Origin: Bacilli bacterium
GTDB taxonomy: Bacteria; Bacillota_I; Bacilli_A; RFN20; DUOF01
Assembly: GCA_017517765.1 (NCBI GenBank)
Contig: JAFWYE010000006.1
Coordinates: forward strand, 124,001-188,000
Length of the DNA: 64,000 nt
Direction: 5' to 3'
The translations under genes and the position numbers were made by a program. The notes beneath the pieces are model-generated. The model did not search any database and was not told the origin of the DNA. It saw only the letters and a list, made by a program, of their open reading frames with translations. This document shows, piece after piece, positions 7,944 through 16,884 of this stretch. The first letter of the stretch is position 1. Every line of letters starts with the position of its first letter.

Positions 7944-7961
7944 TATTAATATGATCCAATA

Positions 7962-7986
7962 AAAAAAGCCTCAGTTTTGAGGCTTT
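7962..7986 (-). terminator. Terminator of the rhomboid gene
   Basis: AAAGCCTCA (7965-7973) pairs with TGAGGCTTT (7978-7986); on the minus strand it is followed by a run of T. It faces the pepT terminator, insulating two convergent genes. Confidence 0.8.
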
Positions 7987-7992
7987 ATTTAA

Positions 7993-8661
7993 TTAATTAT
8001 CTCTTCCATAAAAGACTTCAAATCTAGAAATTTTTATTACTAGTGCTAGTATGACACCTGCCACTAATCCAGTATAGTGTCCCATATTATACATTAAGTC
8101 AACTGGATAATAGCTAAGCTCTAATGTAAATGGATATACTCCTCCAGCTTTATAACACATTGCAGCATACATAAATATAATCATAATTATTCCATATATA
8201 ATATTTGCAACACTCTTTGTTTCTCTTCTAAAAATAAATAAGAAGTCAATAAGTATATACCCATAGAAAGCATAATTAACACAAGAGAATCCTACTGACC
8301 ATCCACCAAAGTGATTAGCACCAACAAGATTTTCACCAATGAAAGCAAATAACAAAGTCATAAGCAATAAATTTACTGTTCCAACTTTTCTCTCTACATA
8401 TACCCCAACCATAAAGAAACATATCATGTTCAATATTAGATGTTCCATGGTGAAGTGATCAAAGGCACTTAAGAAGTTGTTAATTAAATTATTAAAACTG
8501 AACATATCTCCCCAATTAGCAAGTGAAGGTTTATTACTCCACTCAGGCCCTAAAAAATAGAATAAAGCAACATTTGCTCCAATAATTAAAAGTGTGCCTA
8601 AAAAGAACAAGTTTTTATTCCACCAATGAACGTTTTTCATCTTATCATCAAAGAATTTCAT
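7993..8661 (-). CDS. Rhomboid-family intramembrane serine protease
   Basis: 222 residues with about six hydrophobic segments. The conserved cytoplasm-proximal block FDHFTMEHLILNMICFFMVGVYVER carries the rhomboid H74 and N78. The catalytic serine is in WSVGFSCVNYAFYG (S126) and the partner histidine in YNMGHYTGLVAG (H195), so the Ser-His dyad is intact and the protein should be active. Rhomboids cut single-pass membrane proteins inside the bilayer; the substrate is unknown. The ribosome site AAGGATGTGG precedes ATG. It is monocistronic by position, with a terminator behind it. Confidence 0.88.
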   Translation of the reverse strand: MKFFDDKMKNVHWWNKNLFFLGTLLIIGANVALFYFLGPEWSNKPSLANWGDMFSFNNLINNFLSAFDHFTMEHLILNMICFFMVGVYVERKVGTVNLLLMTLLFAFIGENLVGANHFGGWSVGFSCVNYAFYGYILIDFLFIFRRETKSVANIIYGIIMIIFMYAAMCYKAGGVYPFTLELSYYPVDLMYNMGHYTGLVAGVILALVIKISRFEVFYGRDN

Positions 8662-8740
8662 ACTACCACATCCTTAATCAAAGATTACCATTTTGCAACC
8701 AATAATACAATTCAAGCAAAACAAATTGTTTGTAATACTA

Positions 8741-10174
8741 CTACTTTTTAATTAAAACATACTTATTATTCCACTCTTCACTATCATTAACTCCAATAGC
8801 TAAATCATCTGCAATCTCTAAAATCACTTCTTTTAATTCTAAATTATCTAAAAAATGCTTTGGAATGTTATCATATCCCAAATAACAACCAATAACATTG
8901 CCTACAATCGCTCCAGTAGAATCACTATCTCCATCATGATTTACAGCACATACAATTGCATCTTCAAAATTATCTTCATATTTAAGACAAGCATAAATAG
9001 CTATAGCTAAAGCTTCATCACCAACCCATCCTTCTCCTAACTTATTAATATTTTCAATATCTTTTCCTTTTTTACTAGCAAGATTTATTGCGCTATCTAT
9101 AAGAGAAAAGAAATAATCATTATCATATTTACTGCCTATCATTTTATCTTCTTTATATATTTCAATAGCCTTGTAAAGTGCTTCTTTTAATTTTAGTTTT
9201 CCCTCTAGTAATATACTAATCCAAGTAGATAGTATATATGCAGGCAATATTCCCAAAGAATGTCCATGCGTAATTGCGGCAGCCTCAGCAGCATACATTC
9301 CTGAAGTTAAAGAGTCAAAATATAACCCAAACGGAGCAACCCTCATAACTCCTCCACATCCTTTACTGTTATTTAAAGGATATCTAATTGTACCCATCTC
9401 CTTACTATTTAATGCACTCATACATGTATTTCCAGGAGCTCTAGGATGATTTAATTCTTCAATATTTTTAATCCAAGTTATATTTGCTCCAATATCACTA
9501 GTAGGAACTTGAGTCGTATACCAATCTTTATAAGCAAGATATACACTATCCACTAGCCTTGAACCATCATTTTTAGTTTGATGATATAATATAGCATTAG
9601 CACTAAATAAAGTCATTTGAGTATCATCTGAAATAATTCCTTTATTATAACTAACATACTCTTTTTCTTTTATCCCTTTTATAAATTCACATTGATATCC
9701 TAAAGCATCACCAACTGCCCCACCAACTAGTGATCCCCTAATCTTATTTATTCTTTCTTTTTTGTTTAATTCTATTAACTTACCCTTTATAAGCTTATAT
9801 CCCTCATCAATATCAGTTATATCCTTAACTACACTTTCAATTGGACACATCCCAGTAGCATCTCTATTTTCGATATAGTCTACTAAAGTTTTATATGAAA
9901 CTTTAATATTATTTAGTTTTAAATATTCTAATGCTATTTTACTAATCACTTTAGCATATACTTCTTTAACTTTTGCTATTACAAAAAGCATACTAGCACC
10001 CTTACCAACTACTTTATCTGCTACACTATACCCTTGTAAATCTTTCCCACTTTCAATAAACTCCATCATTGGTCTAACTCCCCTATATGAAGAAGTTATA
10101 ATATCATCATCTTTTACCAAAACAATTGTATAATCATTCCTTAAATTCTTTATTGCAATTTTAATATCACTCAT
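8741..10174 (-). CDS. DUF1893 domain fused to ADP-ribosylglycohydrolase
   Basis: 477 residues in two parts. Residues 1-130 match the DUF1893 type (deaminase-like fold, known from Thermotoga TM1506): GYSVADKVVGKGASMLFV, then SYKTLVDYIENRDATGMCPIES. Residues about 145-470 are an ADP-ribosylglycohydrolase: SLVGGAVGDALGYQCEF, the metal site ISDDTQMT (182-188), NSKGCGGVMRVAPFGLYF, ITHGHSLG, and the second metal site NHDGDSDSTGAIVGNVIG. Such enzymes remove ADP-ribose from proteins or hydrolyse free ADP-ribose adducts using two magnesium ions. All metal-site aspartates I can see are present. The start has AAGGAGAATTAGT upstream. The fusion suggests that the two activities act on one ADP-ribose or nucleotide substrate. 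Confidence 0.9.
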   Translation of the reverse strand: MSDIKIAIKNLRNDYTIVLVKDDDIITSSYRGVRPMMEFIESGKDLQGYSVADKVVGKGASMLFVIAKVKEVYAKVISKIALEYLKLNNIKVSYKTLVDYIENRDATGMCPIESVVKDITDIDEGYKLIKGKLIELNKKERINKIRGSLVGGAVGDALGYQCEFIKGIKEKEYVSYNKGIISDDTQMTLFSANAILYHQTKNDGSRLVDSVYLAYKDWYTTQVPTSDIGANITWIKNIEELNHPRAPGNTCMSALNSKEMGTIRYPLNNSKGCGGVMRVAPFGLYFDSLTSGMYAAEAAAITHGHSLGILPAYILSTWISILLEGKLKLKEALYKAIEIYKEDKMIGSKYDNDYFFSLIDSAINLASKKGKDIENINKLGEGWVGDEALAIAIYACLKYEDNFEDAIVCAVNHDGDSDSTGAIVGNVIGCYLGYDNIPKHFLDNLELKEVILEIADDLAIGVNDSEEWNNKYVLIKK

Positions 10175-10203
10175 ACTAATTCTCCTTATTTTTATTTTAT
10201 AAC

Positions 10204-10239
10204 TAAAAAAGATAATACATAAAACAAGTATTATCTTTT
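10204..10239 (-). terminator. Terminator overlapping the end of the 10231 gene
   Basis: AAAAGATAATAC (10207-10218) pairs with GTATTATCTTTT (10228-10239) and is followed by T on the minus strand. The stem includes the stop codon of the preceding gene. Confidence 0.75.
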
Positions 10240-10683
10240 CTTAGGATTTTTCATTTGATTTCTCAATGCAATCATTTTAGAAATTTTGTGTAAATCTTCT
10301 AAATACCCCTCTGCTTGATATCTAATATATCCAGAATCAGCATCTTTTTTATAAATAAATTCCTCAATCATATCTCTAGCATACCCACCATATCTGCATA
10401 GCAACTTATTTAGTGAGTTAAAGAAAGGCTTATCGTAATGATAAAACATTATACAATCAAACATGTGTTTTATATTTTTAGGATAAAAATTAAGTTCTTC
10501 TCTTTCTTTTTTTGTTAAGCCATGATTAATTGTCTTTAATATATCCTTTAATTCTGCTGCATATTCATTAATATCATCGAGTTCTCCATCTTCAAGAGCC
10601 TCTTTTACATCATCAATATAAGGAAAGGCGAATAAACGAGTATCGATAAAAAGATCAATTTTAGACACTGAATCGTACTTCAA
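10231..10683 (-). CDS. Hypothetical protein, about 150 aa, helical
   Basis: I do not recognise a family. The product is charged and probably all-helical, with an acidic N-terminal half (YIDDVKEALEDGELDDINEYAAELKD) and a basic tail ending NQMKNPKKR. There is no signal peptide or membrane segment. A GTG nine bases upstream (10692) could also start the frame, but the AGAGGGTGA site is correctly spaced only for the TTG at 10683, so I chose TTG. It has its own terminator and lies between the TPR gene and the ADP-ribosylglycohydrolase gene on the same strand. Confidence 0.65.
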   Translation of the reverse strand: MKYDSVSKIDLFIDTRLFAFPYIDDVKEALEDGELDDINEYAAELKDILKTINHGLTKKEREELNFYPKNIKHMFDCIMFYHYDKPFFNSLNKLLCRYGGYARDMIEEFIYKKDADSGYIRYQAEGYLEDLHKISKMIALRNQMKNPKKR

Positions 10684-10756
10684 TTTAATCACCCTCTTTT
10701 ATAAATTCTACCATAATATCCATACTATACCTATCTAAAATTAAAGTTTTACACTA

Positions 10757-12028
10757 TCAATGCATATATTCCCAAGTACTAACTATATTAATAATTTCTC
10801 TTTCTCCTTCACTTTGAGGTGTAGTATCAACAGTGTACACTCTACCAGCAAGCTTATTAGAAAACTTTAGCCAATACATTGTACAATATGAACCATTACC
10901 CAAATCAAAAATAACTTTTTCAGCTAATAATTCATCTTTTATATGTAGTTTTTCTCTTTCTACAAGAACAAAACCTTCATTTACATGTTCTCCTATAACA
11001 TTTTCTACCACAGAATAATACTCATCGTCACTATCTATATTTTCTACTCCTTCAATGTAAACAATATTTTTACCATCACTAAGCTCATAAAACCTTCCTG
11101 GAGGAGCTCCTGTAGTATCTTTTTGTCTATATTCTTTAGAGGCTTGGAAAGCAAACATATAATCATTTCTAGCATATAAATAGTTACCAGTAAGAACACT
11201 AACTTCAATAACTTTTGCCGCTATTTTATGCCCTTTCAAAAGCATAATTAAATTGTCTCTTGTATATTTTACTTGCCCTTCTCCCATATCCTCTTTATTT
11301 CTTAAAACGTATTCATAAGCATCATAAGCAAAATGCTCATTTGTATCAACTGGAAACAACAATTCATGTGAACTAAAAGAATCTATAGCATCATACTTAT
11401 CAAGGATTGTTAAATCCCCCTTGCCTTTTAATACCTTAACTTTATTTAAAATATTGTTGGCAAAATCTTTAACCGAATCATTTTTATTATGAGTTAATGC
11501 AAGACTTGCATAAGCTAGTGCATCATCATAGTTTTCTTTTATCATTGAAATACATGCAAATTGTGACAGCATAACTGCAAAATCACTACTTCTCCATATA
11601 TATTTATATGCCTCTTTTAATAAATTTTCCGCTTCTATAACATCTTCTTGAGCTAAAGCAATTTCAGATTTCATTAAATAAAATCTTGCTGTATTAGGAG
11701 CCACTTCTATCATAGAATCAATAAGACTAATTGCTTCAGGATATTTACATAACTTCTTTAAAGCATTAGCTTTTTCATTCATCAATATAATTTCACCATT
11801 TCCAGCCCAATTAGGAAGTTCTTCAGCCCCATTAAAATGACAATTACAATTATATAAATAATCTAATATATCAAAAAATTGATAGCAAATTGTACCATTC
11901 ATTTCTCTTTCAACTTTATGCTTGTCAATGTCTCTATCTACTAAATCTACAATTTCATTCCATGATTCATTTTTCTTTAATTCTTTTATTTGATCATAAA
12001 TAGATACTTCTGCTTCCTTTTTTTTCAT
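10757..12028 (-). CDS. TPR-repeat protein with C-terminal unknown domain
   Basis: 423 residues. About residues 80-200 hold tetratricopeptide-like helical pairs (KANALKKLCKYPEAISLIDSM, ARFYLMKSEIALAQEDVIEAENLLKEAYKYI, YDDALAYASLALTHNKN). From about 290 to the end a distinct beta-rich region follows (NIVYIEGVENIDSDDEYYSVV, then DLGNGSYCTMYWLKF) that I cannot place. It is cytoplasmic by composition. TPRs usually bind protein partners. The start follows AAGGAG 8 bp upstream. It lies 15 bp downstream of the methyltransferase on the same strand, so the two are probably cotranscribed. Confidence 0.75.
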   Translation of the reverse strand: MKKKEAEVSIYDQIKELKKNESWNEIVDLVDRDIDKHKVEREMNGTICYQFFDILDYLYNCNCHFNGAEELPNWAGNGEIILMNEKANALKKLCKYPEAISLIDSMIEVAPNTARFYLMKSEIALAQEDVIEAENLLKEAYKYIWRSSDFAVMLSQFACISMIKENYDDALAYASLALTHNKNDSVKDFANNILNKVKVLKGKGDLTILDKYDAIDSFSSHELLFPVDTNEHFAYDAYEYVLRNKEDMGEGQVKYTRDNLIMLLKGHKIAAKVIEVSVLTGNYLYARNDYMFAFQASKEYRQKDTTGAPPGRFYELSDGKNIVYIEGVENIDSDDEYYSVVENVIGEHVNEGFVLVEREKLHIKDELLAEKVIFDLGNGSYCTMYWLKFSNKLAGRVYTVDTTPQSEGEREIINIVSTWEYMH

Positions 12029-12043
12029 AACTCATACTCCTTA

Positions 12044-12610
12044 CTATTTTTTTAAAACGACATTAATCCAATTTAGTTCATCTTTTCTAATCTCATCTTG
12101 AATTATCATTACATCTATAATTTTAAACTCACCAATATATTTTTTTAAACTTTGCTCATCTAAATAAATAAAATATCTATCGTTTTCATATCCTATAAAA
12201 TCTCCATATTTAAATGAGCAAAACATTACCCCATCCTTTTTTAAAGCTTTATAGCAATTAGAAAACGACTTTTCAAGATTTTCTTCTTTAACATGAAGAA
12301 GTGAAGCACAAGCCCATATACCATCAAAATAGTTCTCATAAGATAATGTTTCAGCATCTCCAACATATGCTTCTATTCCCTTCTTTTTTACACTACTAAC
12401 AAATTCTTCTATAGGATCTATAGCAATTACTTTGTGCTTTTTTGCAAAATGAAAACTATCTCTTCCAGATCCGCACCCCAAATCTAAAATAAGAGAATTC
12501 TCCTTTAAATATTTTTCAAAAAAGTTCCTATTAGTACTCATATCATAGTGAAGTGATGTACTTATATAGGACTCAGCATTTTCCTTATAATATTTTAAAG
12601 TCTTCTCCAT
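12044..12610 (-). CDS. Class I SAM-dependent methyltransferase
   Basis: 188 residues, a compact Rossmann methyltransferase. Motif I is LILDLGCGSGRDSFHFA (about 40-56), which binds the methionine end of SAM; the acidic residue for the ribose is in VIAIDPI; motif IV-like FDGIWACASLLHV follows. This short tellurite-resistance/UbiE-like type usually methylates small molecules, and the substrate here is unknown. The ribosome site GAGGTGAAAAA precedes ATG. It heads a two-gene unit with the TPR protein. Confidence 0.85.
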   Translation of the reverse strand: MEKTLKYYKENAESYISTSLHYDMSTNRNFFEKYLKENSLILDLGCGSGRDSFHFAKKHKVIAIDPIEEFVSSVKKKGIEAYVGDAETLSYENYFDGIWACASLLHVKEENLEKSFSNCYKALKKDGVMFCSFKYGDFIGYENDRYFIYLDEQSLKKYIGEFKIIDVMIIQDEIRKDELNWINVVLKK

Positions 12611-12728
12611 TTTTTCACCTCAAATTAACTATATTATAATTTAAGGATTTCTCTTATGCTATTTTCTAACCTTTATTTTTTTGTTTTAATAAAAAAATAG
12701 TAGTGATATAATGTCATTGGTGATATAA

Positions 12729-13406
12729 ATGAGCGAAGCAAATAAGAAAAAAGAAATACTTCCTGTTGAAATATCTTTGCTAGAAAAAGAGGATATGGCT
12801 CTTTCTAGCACTATTTTTAGCTTCCTAAAAAACAAGAAAATTCCTAATTATAATCCTAATTGCTTTTTATATCATGGAATAAGATTCGATGATTCCTTGA
12901 AAAAACTAGAAAGTATATTTATGAGTCAAAAAATATTAGCAAGCAAATATATCCCTAATTCTTTTTCTTATTCAGACAATGCAAATAAAGGAGAATATGT
13001 ATCTTTACTTGCATTCAAAGATAATGGTTTAGAGTACAATATATTTATAGAAAGTAATATTTCCTTATTGGTATCGCCACTTATTGAAGCATATCTTAGT
13101 AAGTATATTAGTTATGATACTTGGGAAAAAATTCAAAATATAGAAACTAAAAATTTATATAGTTATATGAATGGTGAATATATGTGTAAAGATCATATTC
13201 CTTTTGAAATGGTGAGGGCAATTGGCGTTCCTTATGAATACTACACTCTATTAAATGGCAAAGAGTATGCTGATGATAAACTAAATAGAGTTAAAAAATT
13301 AATGAATAAATATAGCATAAACCTACCAATTGTAGACACTTCAAGTTACAATGCAATATTAGTAGAGGTAATGGAGAAAAATCATGAAAAAAGAAGTATT
13401 AAATAA
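12729..13406 (+). CDS. Hypothetical protein, possibly ADP-ribosyltransferase-like
   Basis: 225 residues, no family recognised with certainty. The order FLYHGIRF (H49), a short helix with LESIFMSQKILASKYI, then NKGEYVSLLAF (Y90), and later IPFEMVRAIG (E160) resembles the H-Y-E layout of ADP-ribosyltransferase folds such as DarT or KptA relatives. This is a weak, by-eye similarity. There is no signal or membrane segment. The ribosome site GGTGATATAA precedes ATG. The gene overlaps the following HD-domain gene by 23 bp, so the two are coupled and probably work together. An ADP-ribosylglycohydrolase gene lies 2.5 kb away, which makes the ADP-ribose idea worth testing. Confidence 0.6.
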   Translation: MSEANKKKEILPVEISLLEKEDMALSSTIFSFLKNKKIPNYNPNCFLYHGIRFDDSLKKLESIFMSQKILASKYIPNSFSYSDNANKGEYVSLLAFKDNGLEYNIFIESNISLLVSPLIEAYLSKYISYDTWEKIQNIETKNLYSYMNGEYMCKDHIPFEMVRAIGVPYEYYTLLNGKEYADDKLNRVKKLMNKYSINLPIVDTSSYNAILVEVMEKNHEKRSIK

Positions 13407-13974
13407 AATATTAATGAGTGGAGATGTTGTGAATTCTATAAATGATAATTTTGAGGAATTAGTTTCTTTAATACCTGAAATCAAAGATATGATAGGATTT
13501 GAACACAATCACCCCCATCACCATTTAGATGTATGGAACCATACTTTATGTGCCCTAAGTCATTCACCTTATGACTTTGAAATTAGGCTAGTATTATTAT
13601 TGCATGACATAGGTAAACCTCATTCTTGCCAAGAAGGAGAGGTAAGACATTTTAAAGGTCATCCACTTATGTCATATAAAATGAGTTTAGATATTTTAAA
13701 AAGATTAGAATTCAATATTAATGAAATTGAATATTTATCTAAACTAATCTTATTGCATGATGATTCATTAACTGATGAAGAAATTAATAACGATAAAGAA
13801 ACTTCATTTGTTAGATTCCAAATTCAATATTGTGATTCACTTGCCCATCATCCTGATAAATTAGAAAAAAGATTATTGTACTTGCTAGATGTAAACAATA
13901 AACTTAATACAGATCTAGTAAAAGATGAATACAATTTAAAATTAAATAATTTATTAAATAAAAAATCACGCTAA
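13384..13974 (+). CDS. HD-domain phosphohydrolase
   Basis: 196 residues. The metal-binding HD motif is intact: HPHHHLDVWNHTL (first His), then LVLLLHDIGKPHSC (the HD pair), then the FKGHPLMSY and LILLHDD histidines. The arrangement resembles HD domains of tRNA nucleotidyltransferases and small nucleotide phosphohydrolases. It hydrolyses a phosphate ester, probably of a nucleotide, substrate unknown. The ATG lies inside the end of the upstream gene behind GGAGAAAAATC. A bidirectional terminator follows the stop. Confidence 0.85.
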   Translation: MKKEVLNKILMSGDVVNSINDNFEELVSLIPEIKDMIGFEHNHPHHHLDVWNHTLCALSHSPYDFEIRLVLLLHDIGKPHSCQEGEVRHFKGHPLMSYKMSLDILKRLEFNINEIEYLSKLILLHDDSLTDEEINNDKETSFVRFQIQYCDSLAHHPDKLEKRLLYLLDVNNKLNTDLVKDEYNLKLNNLLNKKSR

Positions 13975-13994
13975 GTACTGCGTGATTTTATTTT
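13960..13994. terminator. Bidirectional terminator
   Basis: AAAATCACGC (13962-13971) pairs with GCGTGATTTT (13980-13989), with A/T runs on both sides. It serves the HD gene and the convergent GNAT gene. Confidence 0.85.
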
Positions 13995-14526
13995 ACTTAT
14001 TTTCTATCCAATACCTACGAGTCAAAAATATACCATCTTCCTCTTCGTTTTCTACTTTATTTTCTAGTATACCCCCGTTAAACTCAATAATTTTACTTGA
14101 TCCTATATTATCATCATCACATGTAACTAAAATTCTTTCTTCTAATCCTAATTCCTTTGCTTTTTCTAATCCTAGTTTTAAAATCAGCTTACCATATCCT
14201 TTTCTCCAGTATTTTGGATTAATGCCATAGCCAATATGCCCACCAAATCGAAGCAAATTTTCTGTTAATCTAACTCGTATGTGAATAACACCTAAAAACT
14301 TATCATCGTCTACTAAAAAGTAATCATATGATGGTACATATCCTGGTTTTAATTTAGTCTCATCTCTACTATCTTGATGCTTTTTTATAACATCTACTTC
14401 ATCAATATTTTCAAACATTAAATCATGCTTTCTAATATTACCTTTTTCAATATGATATAAAGATAATTCATAAGCTTCTTTATATTCTTTTAAATATTTT
14501 TTATGAGCATCTACTAATTGTACCAT
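13993..14526 (-). CDS. GNAT-family N-acetyltransferase
   Basis: About 177 residues. The central LGVIHIRVRL strand, the FGGHIGYGINPKYWRKGYGKLILKLGLEKAKELGL block (acetyl-CoA binding, Q/RxxGxG/A type) and VTCDDDNIGSSKIIEFNGG are typical of the RimJ/RimL-like branch that acetylates small amines or protein N-termini. The acceptor is unknown. I chose the ATG at 14526, 12 bp inside the longest frame, because GGTGATAAGA sits correctly before it. Confidence 0.85.
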   Translation of the reverse strand: MVQLVDAHKKYLKEYKEAYELSLYHIEKGNIRKHDLMFENIDEVDVIKKHQDSRDETKLKPGYVPSYDYFLVDDDKFLGVIHIRVRLTENLLRFGGHIGYGINPKYWRKGYGKLILKLGLEKAKELGLEERILVTCDDDNIGSSKIIEFNGGILENKVENEEEDGIFLTRRYWIENK

Positions 14527-14612
14527 TCTTATCACCAAGTTAATTTTAACACCTTAACATTAGGTAAAGTCAACAAAGATGCTATAATGGTTTTATAAGG
14601 AGAAATAATTAT

Positions 14613-15875
14613 ATGAACGAAAAAATCAAATACGAAGAACAACCTTTAGGATATTGGGAAAAAGATTCTTACATGCAAGCAGTTGTTGAAGAATTCTCAC
14701 CTAGCATACTAGAAAATATAATTGAAAAAGTAGAAACAGTAAAGGAAGTAAAAGTTACTGCAACTAGAGAACTATCTGAAGAGTCTCCAGGTGGAATTAG
14801 ATTTACTTATTATGGAGAAGAATATGAAATGTATTATTATCCTAGTAATTTTGCATTTTATGAAATGTATGGAAGAGGACCATATTATCCCACTCAAGCA
14901 GAAGGAGAAAAGTTACAAAATGCTAAAACAAGTATCACATTCTGCATGGCATTTGGACAAAATCCTAAAAAATCATTTCACTTACAATTGAAATTAATAT
15001 ATGCAATTGTGCCTAATTTAATTGGCTTAATTGATGAAAGTGCAGAAAAGCTTCTACCTAGAAATTGGGTTAAAATAGCAGTTAACTCTTTTTCAACTCC
15101 TAGTGCAGAAAGTCTATATACTATACAAGCTGTATCTGAAGAAAATGGTGAAGTATGGTTACACACTCATGGTCTAGCTAGATGTGGCATCCCTGAACTA
15201 GATATCCTACAAACAAGTAGAGAAAATTATAATGTTCACTACAATCTTTTATCTGCATATGCTAGCTACTTGCTAGATAATTCAGGTATGGATTTATCAT
15301 TCCAACCTATGCATTTGGGATATTTTAGCAATAATGAACCACTTGTAGTAACTAGTGTTTCTTGGACTATTGCTTTAAATGAATATGAAAATCTTGCTTT
15401 AGGAAATGCTGAAGATAGAAGAGATGAACATAATAGTAAGCGAAACGTTATTTTCCTATATAAAAACCCAGATGATGCCGAATCTCATGTTCTAACTAAA
15501 ATAAGTGAATATAGCAATAGATGGAGTGAAAATCCTTTATTCTTTATTAGCGATGATGAAACAAATATTAGAACTAACATAGCTAGAGAAAGATTCCATT
15601 ATTTAGAGAAGTTAGCAAAAGACGAAAATAATGAAATACTAATTAAAATTGCTCTACCTGTTCCTGATTCAGCACAAAGAGAACATATTTATTTCAGATT
15701 AGTATCATTTGAAAAAGAAGGATTTAGAGCAGTATTATTACAATCTCCATACTCTAATATAAATATGCAACCTGGAGATGAATCATATTTTACTATCGAA
15801 GATGTAAGCGATTGGCTAGTGTATACAGATAGAGGAACTATATATCCTTCTCATGTTTACTTGCTAGAAGATTAG
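14613..15875 (+). CDS. DUF4026-like protein
   Basis: 420 residues without signal or membrane segments. The middle part (EVWLHTHGLARCGIPELDIL) and the surrounding aromatic-rich sequence resemble the DUF4026 group found in Firmicutes; its function is unknown. The C-terminal third (HIYFRLVSFEKEGFRAVLLQSPY to YFTIEDVSDWLVYTDRGTIYPSHVY) looks like a separate beta-rich module. AAGGAGAAATAATT gives a strong start. It is followed closely by the nucleotidyltransferase-like gene, so the two form a unit. The DUF assignment is from memory of motifs and is not certain. Confidence 0.7.
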   Translation: MNEKIKYEEQPLGYWEKDSYMQAVVEEFSPSILENIIEKVETVKEVKVTATRELSEESPGGIRFTYYGEEYEMYYYPSNFAFYEMYGRGPYYPTQAEGEKLQNAKTSITFCMAFGQNPKKSFHLQLKLIYAIVPNLIGLIDESAEKLLPRNWVKIAVNSFSTPSAESLYTIQAVSEENGEVWLHTHGLARCGIPELDILQTSRENYNVHYNLLSAYASYLLDNSGMDLSFQPMHLGYFSNNEPLVVTSVSWTIALNEYENLALGNAEDRRDEHNSKRNVIFLYKNPDDAESHVLTKISEYSNRWSENPLFFISDDETNIRTNIARERFHYLEKLAKDENNEILIKIALPVPDSAQREHIYFRLVSFEKEGFRAVLLQSPYSNINMQPGDESYFTIEDVSDWLVYTDRGTIYPSHVYLLED

Positions 15876-15884
15876 GTGATTTAT

Positions 15885-16874
15885 ATGTCTAAGATAGATG
15901 AATTAAAAGAATATCATACTAGAACTAGTAAAAATGGCATTATAATGCCTGATATTGAATCATTTGATACTAAGACCAAGTTAGCAATTAAATTATGGCC
16001 ACAAATTAATGGTGATGGTAGGATTGATTATTTACTAGGGAAAGGGCTAGGTGTTGAACTAGCCTTAAGAGGTAAAGTAAAGGGAAGAAAAAAATATAAT
16101 AACAATTTTCCTTATCGAAGCCATTCAGACTTTGAGATTTATAATGCTCCATATACTAGTTATGATTCAATACCAGAAAGTAAAGCTTTCACTTATGTTT
16201 TTGGAGGACAAGAGATATATCCAAAAAGTGCTACAAAAGGGCTACATGAATTACCTCCTTCTTTGATGGATTCTACATATGAAGAAGTAGAATATAACGG
16301 GGAAACATTTTTAATTCCCGAATTAGAAATATTATTTCTAGACAAATATTTAAAACAAGAATCTACACCTAGAAGCGAGGGGTGTGATGCTATATTGTTG
16401 CTTAAAGAATATGATTTGAGTTTAGAAAAGATATTAAATTATTTCGATGAATATTATATAAATCCAGAAAGTAAAAAGATACAAGAGATTTATAACTTTG
16501 ATAAAATGTATAATCAAAGCCTAATATCATTAAATAAAAGAATGATAAATTCATGCAAGGACTATTGTGAAGAAGAAGGTATTGAATTCAACTTAGAAAC
16601 TCTAAATAAATATGTAAACAAAAAAATTTCATCTTTCAAGAAAATATCACCAAGCATTAATGTTGATGGTATAATCGTATCTTTATGTCCAGATAATATT
16701 GAATATGTATTAGAAGATGGAAAATTTGTTATAAGTAAAAATACCGAAGAAGTACTAAAAGAAAATATAAAAGATATGGTTGACTCTAAAATCCAAAAAT
16801 TACAGGATGAAAGAGAAGAATTAATCGAAGTATACAATAGAGTTAATAAAACAAAAAAAACAAGAGTGCAATAG
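15885..16874 (+). CDS. Putative nucleotidyltransferase-fold protein
   Basis: 329 residues from the ATG at 15885, which is preceded by TTAGGTGATTTAT. A longer GTG start at 15876 lacks a spaced ribosome site. The region LGVELALRGKVKGRKKYNNNFPYRSHSDFEIY and the later FLIPELEILFLDKYLKQES...SEGCDAILLLKEYDL resemble the layout of minimal nucleotidyltransferases of the AbiEii/MNT kind, in which an acidic residue follows a short hydrophobic strand and a DxxD/LxxK-type helix comes later. This is a weak similarity. The last 60 residues are coiled-coil-like. The gene is coupled to the DUF4026-like gene. Confidence 0.6.
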   Translation: MSKIDELKEYHTRTSKNGIIMPDIESFDTKTKLAIKLWPQINGDGRIDYLLGKGLGVELALRGKVKGRKKYNNNFPYRSHSDFEIYNAPYTSYDSIPESKAFTYVFGGQEIYPKSATKGLHELPPSLMDSTYEEVEYNGETFLIPELEILFLDKYLKQESTPRSEGCDAILLLKEYDLSLEKILNYFDEYYINPESKKIQEIYNFDKMYNQSLISLNKRMINSCKDYCEEEGIEFNLETLNKYVNKKISSFKKISPSINVDGIIVSLCPDNIEYVLEDGKFVISKNTEEVLKENIKDMVDSKIQKLQDEREELIEVYNRVNKTKKTRVQ

Positions 16875-16883
16875 CACTCTTTT
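16862..16883. terminator. Bidirectional terminator
   Basis: AAGAGTGC (16862-16869) pairs with GCACTCTT (16874-16881), loop AATA, flanked by A and T runs; it lies between convergent genes and overlaps the stop of the left one. Confidence 0.85.
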
Positions 16884-16884
16884 A

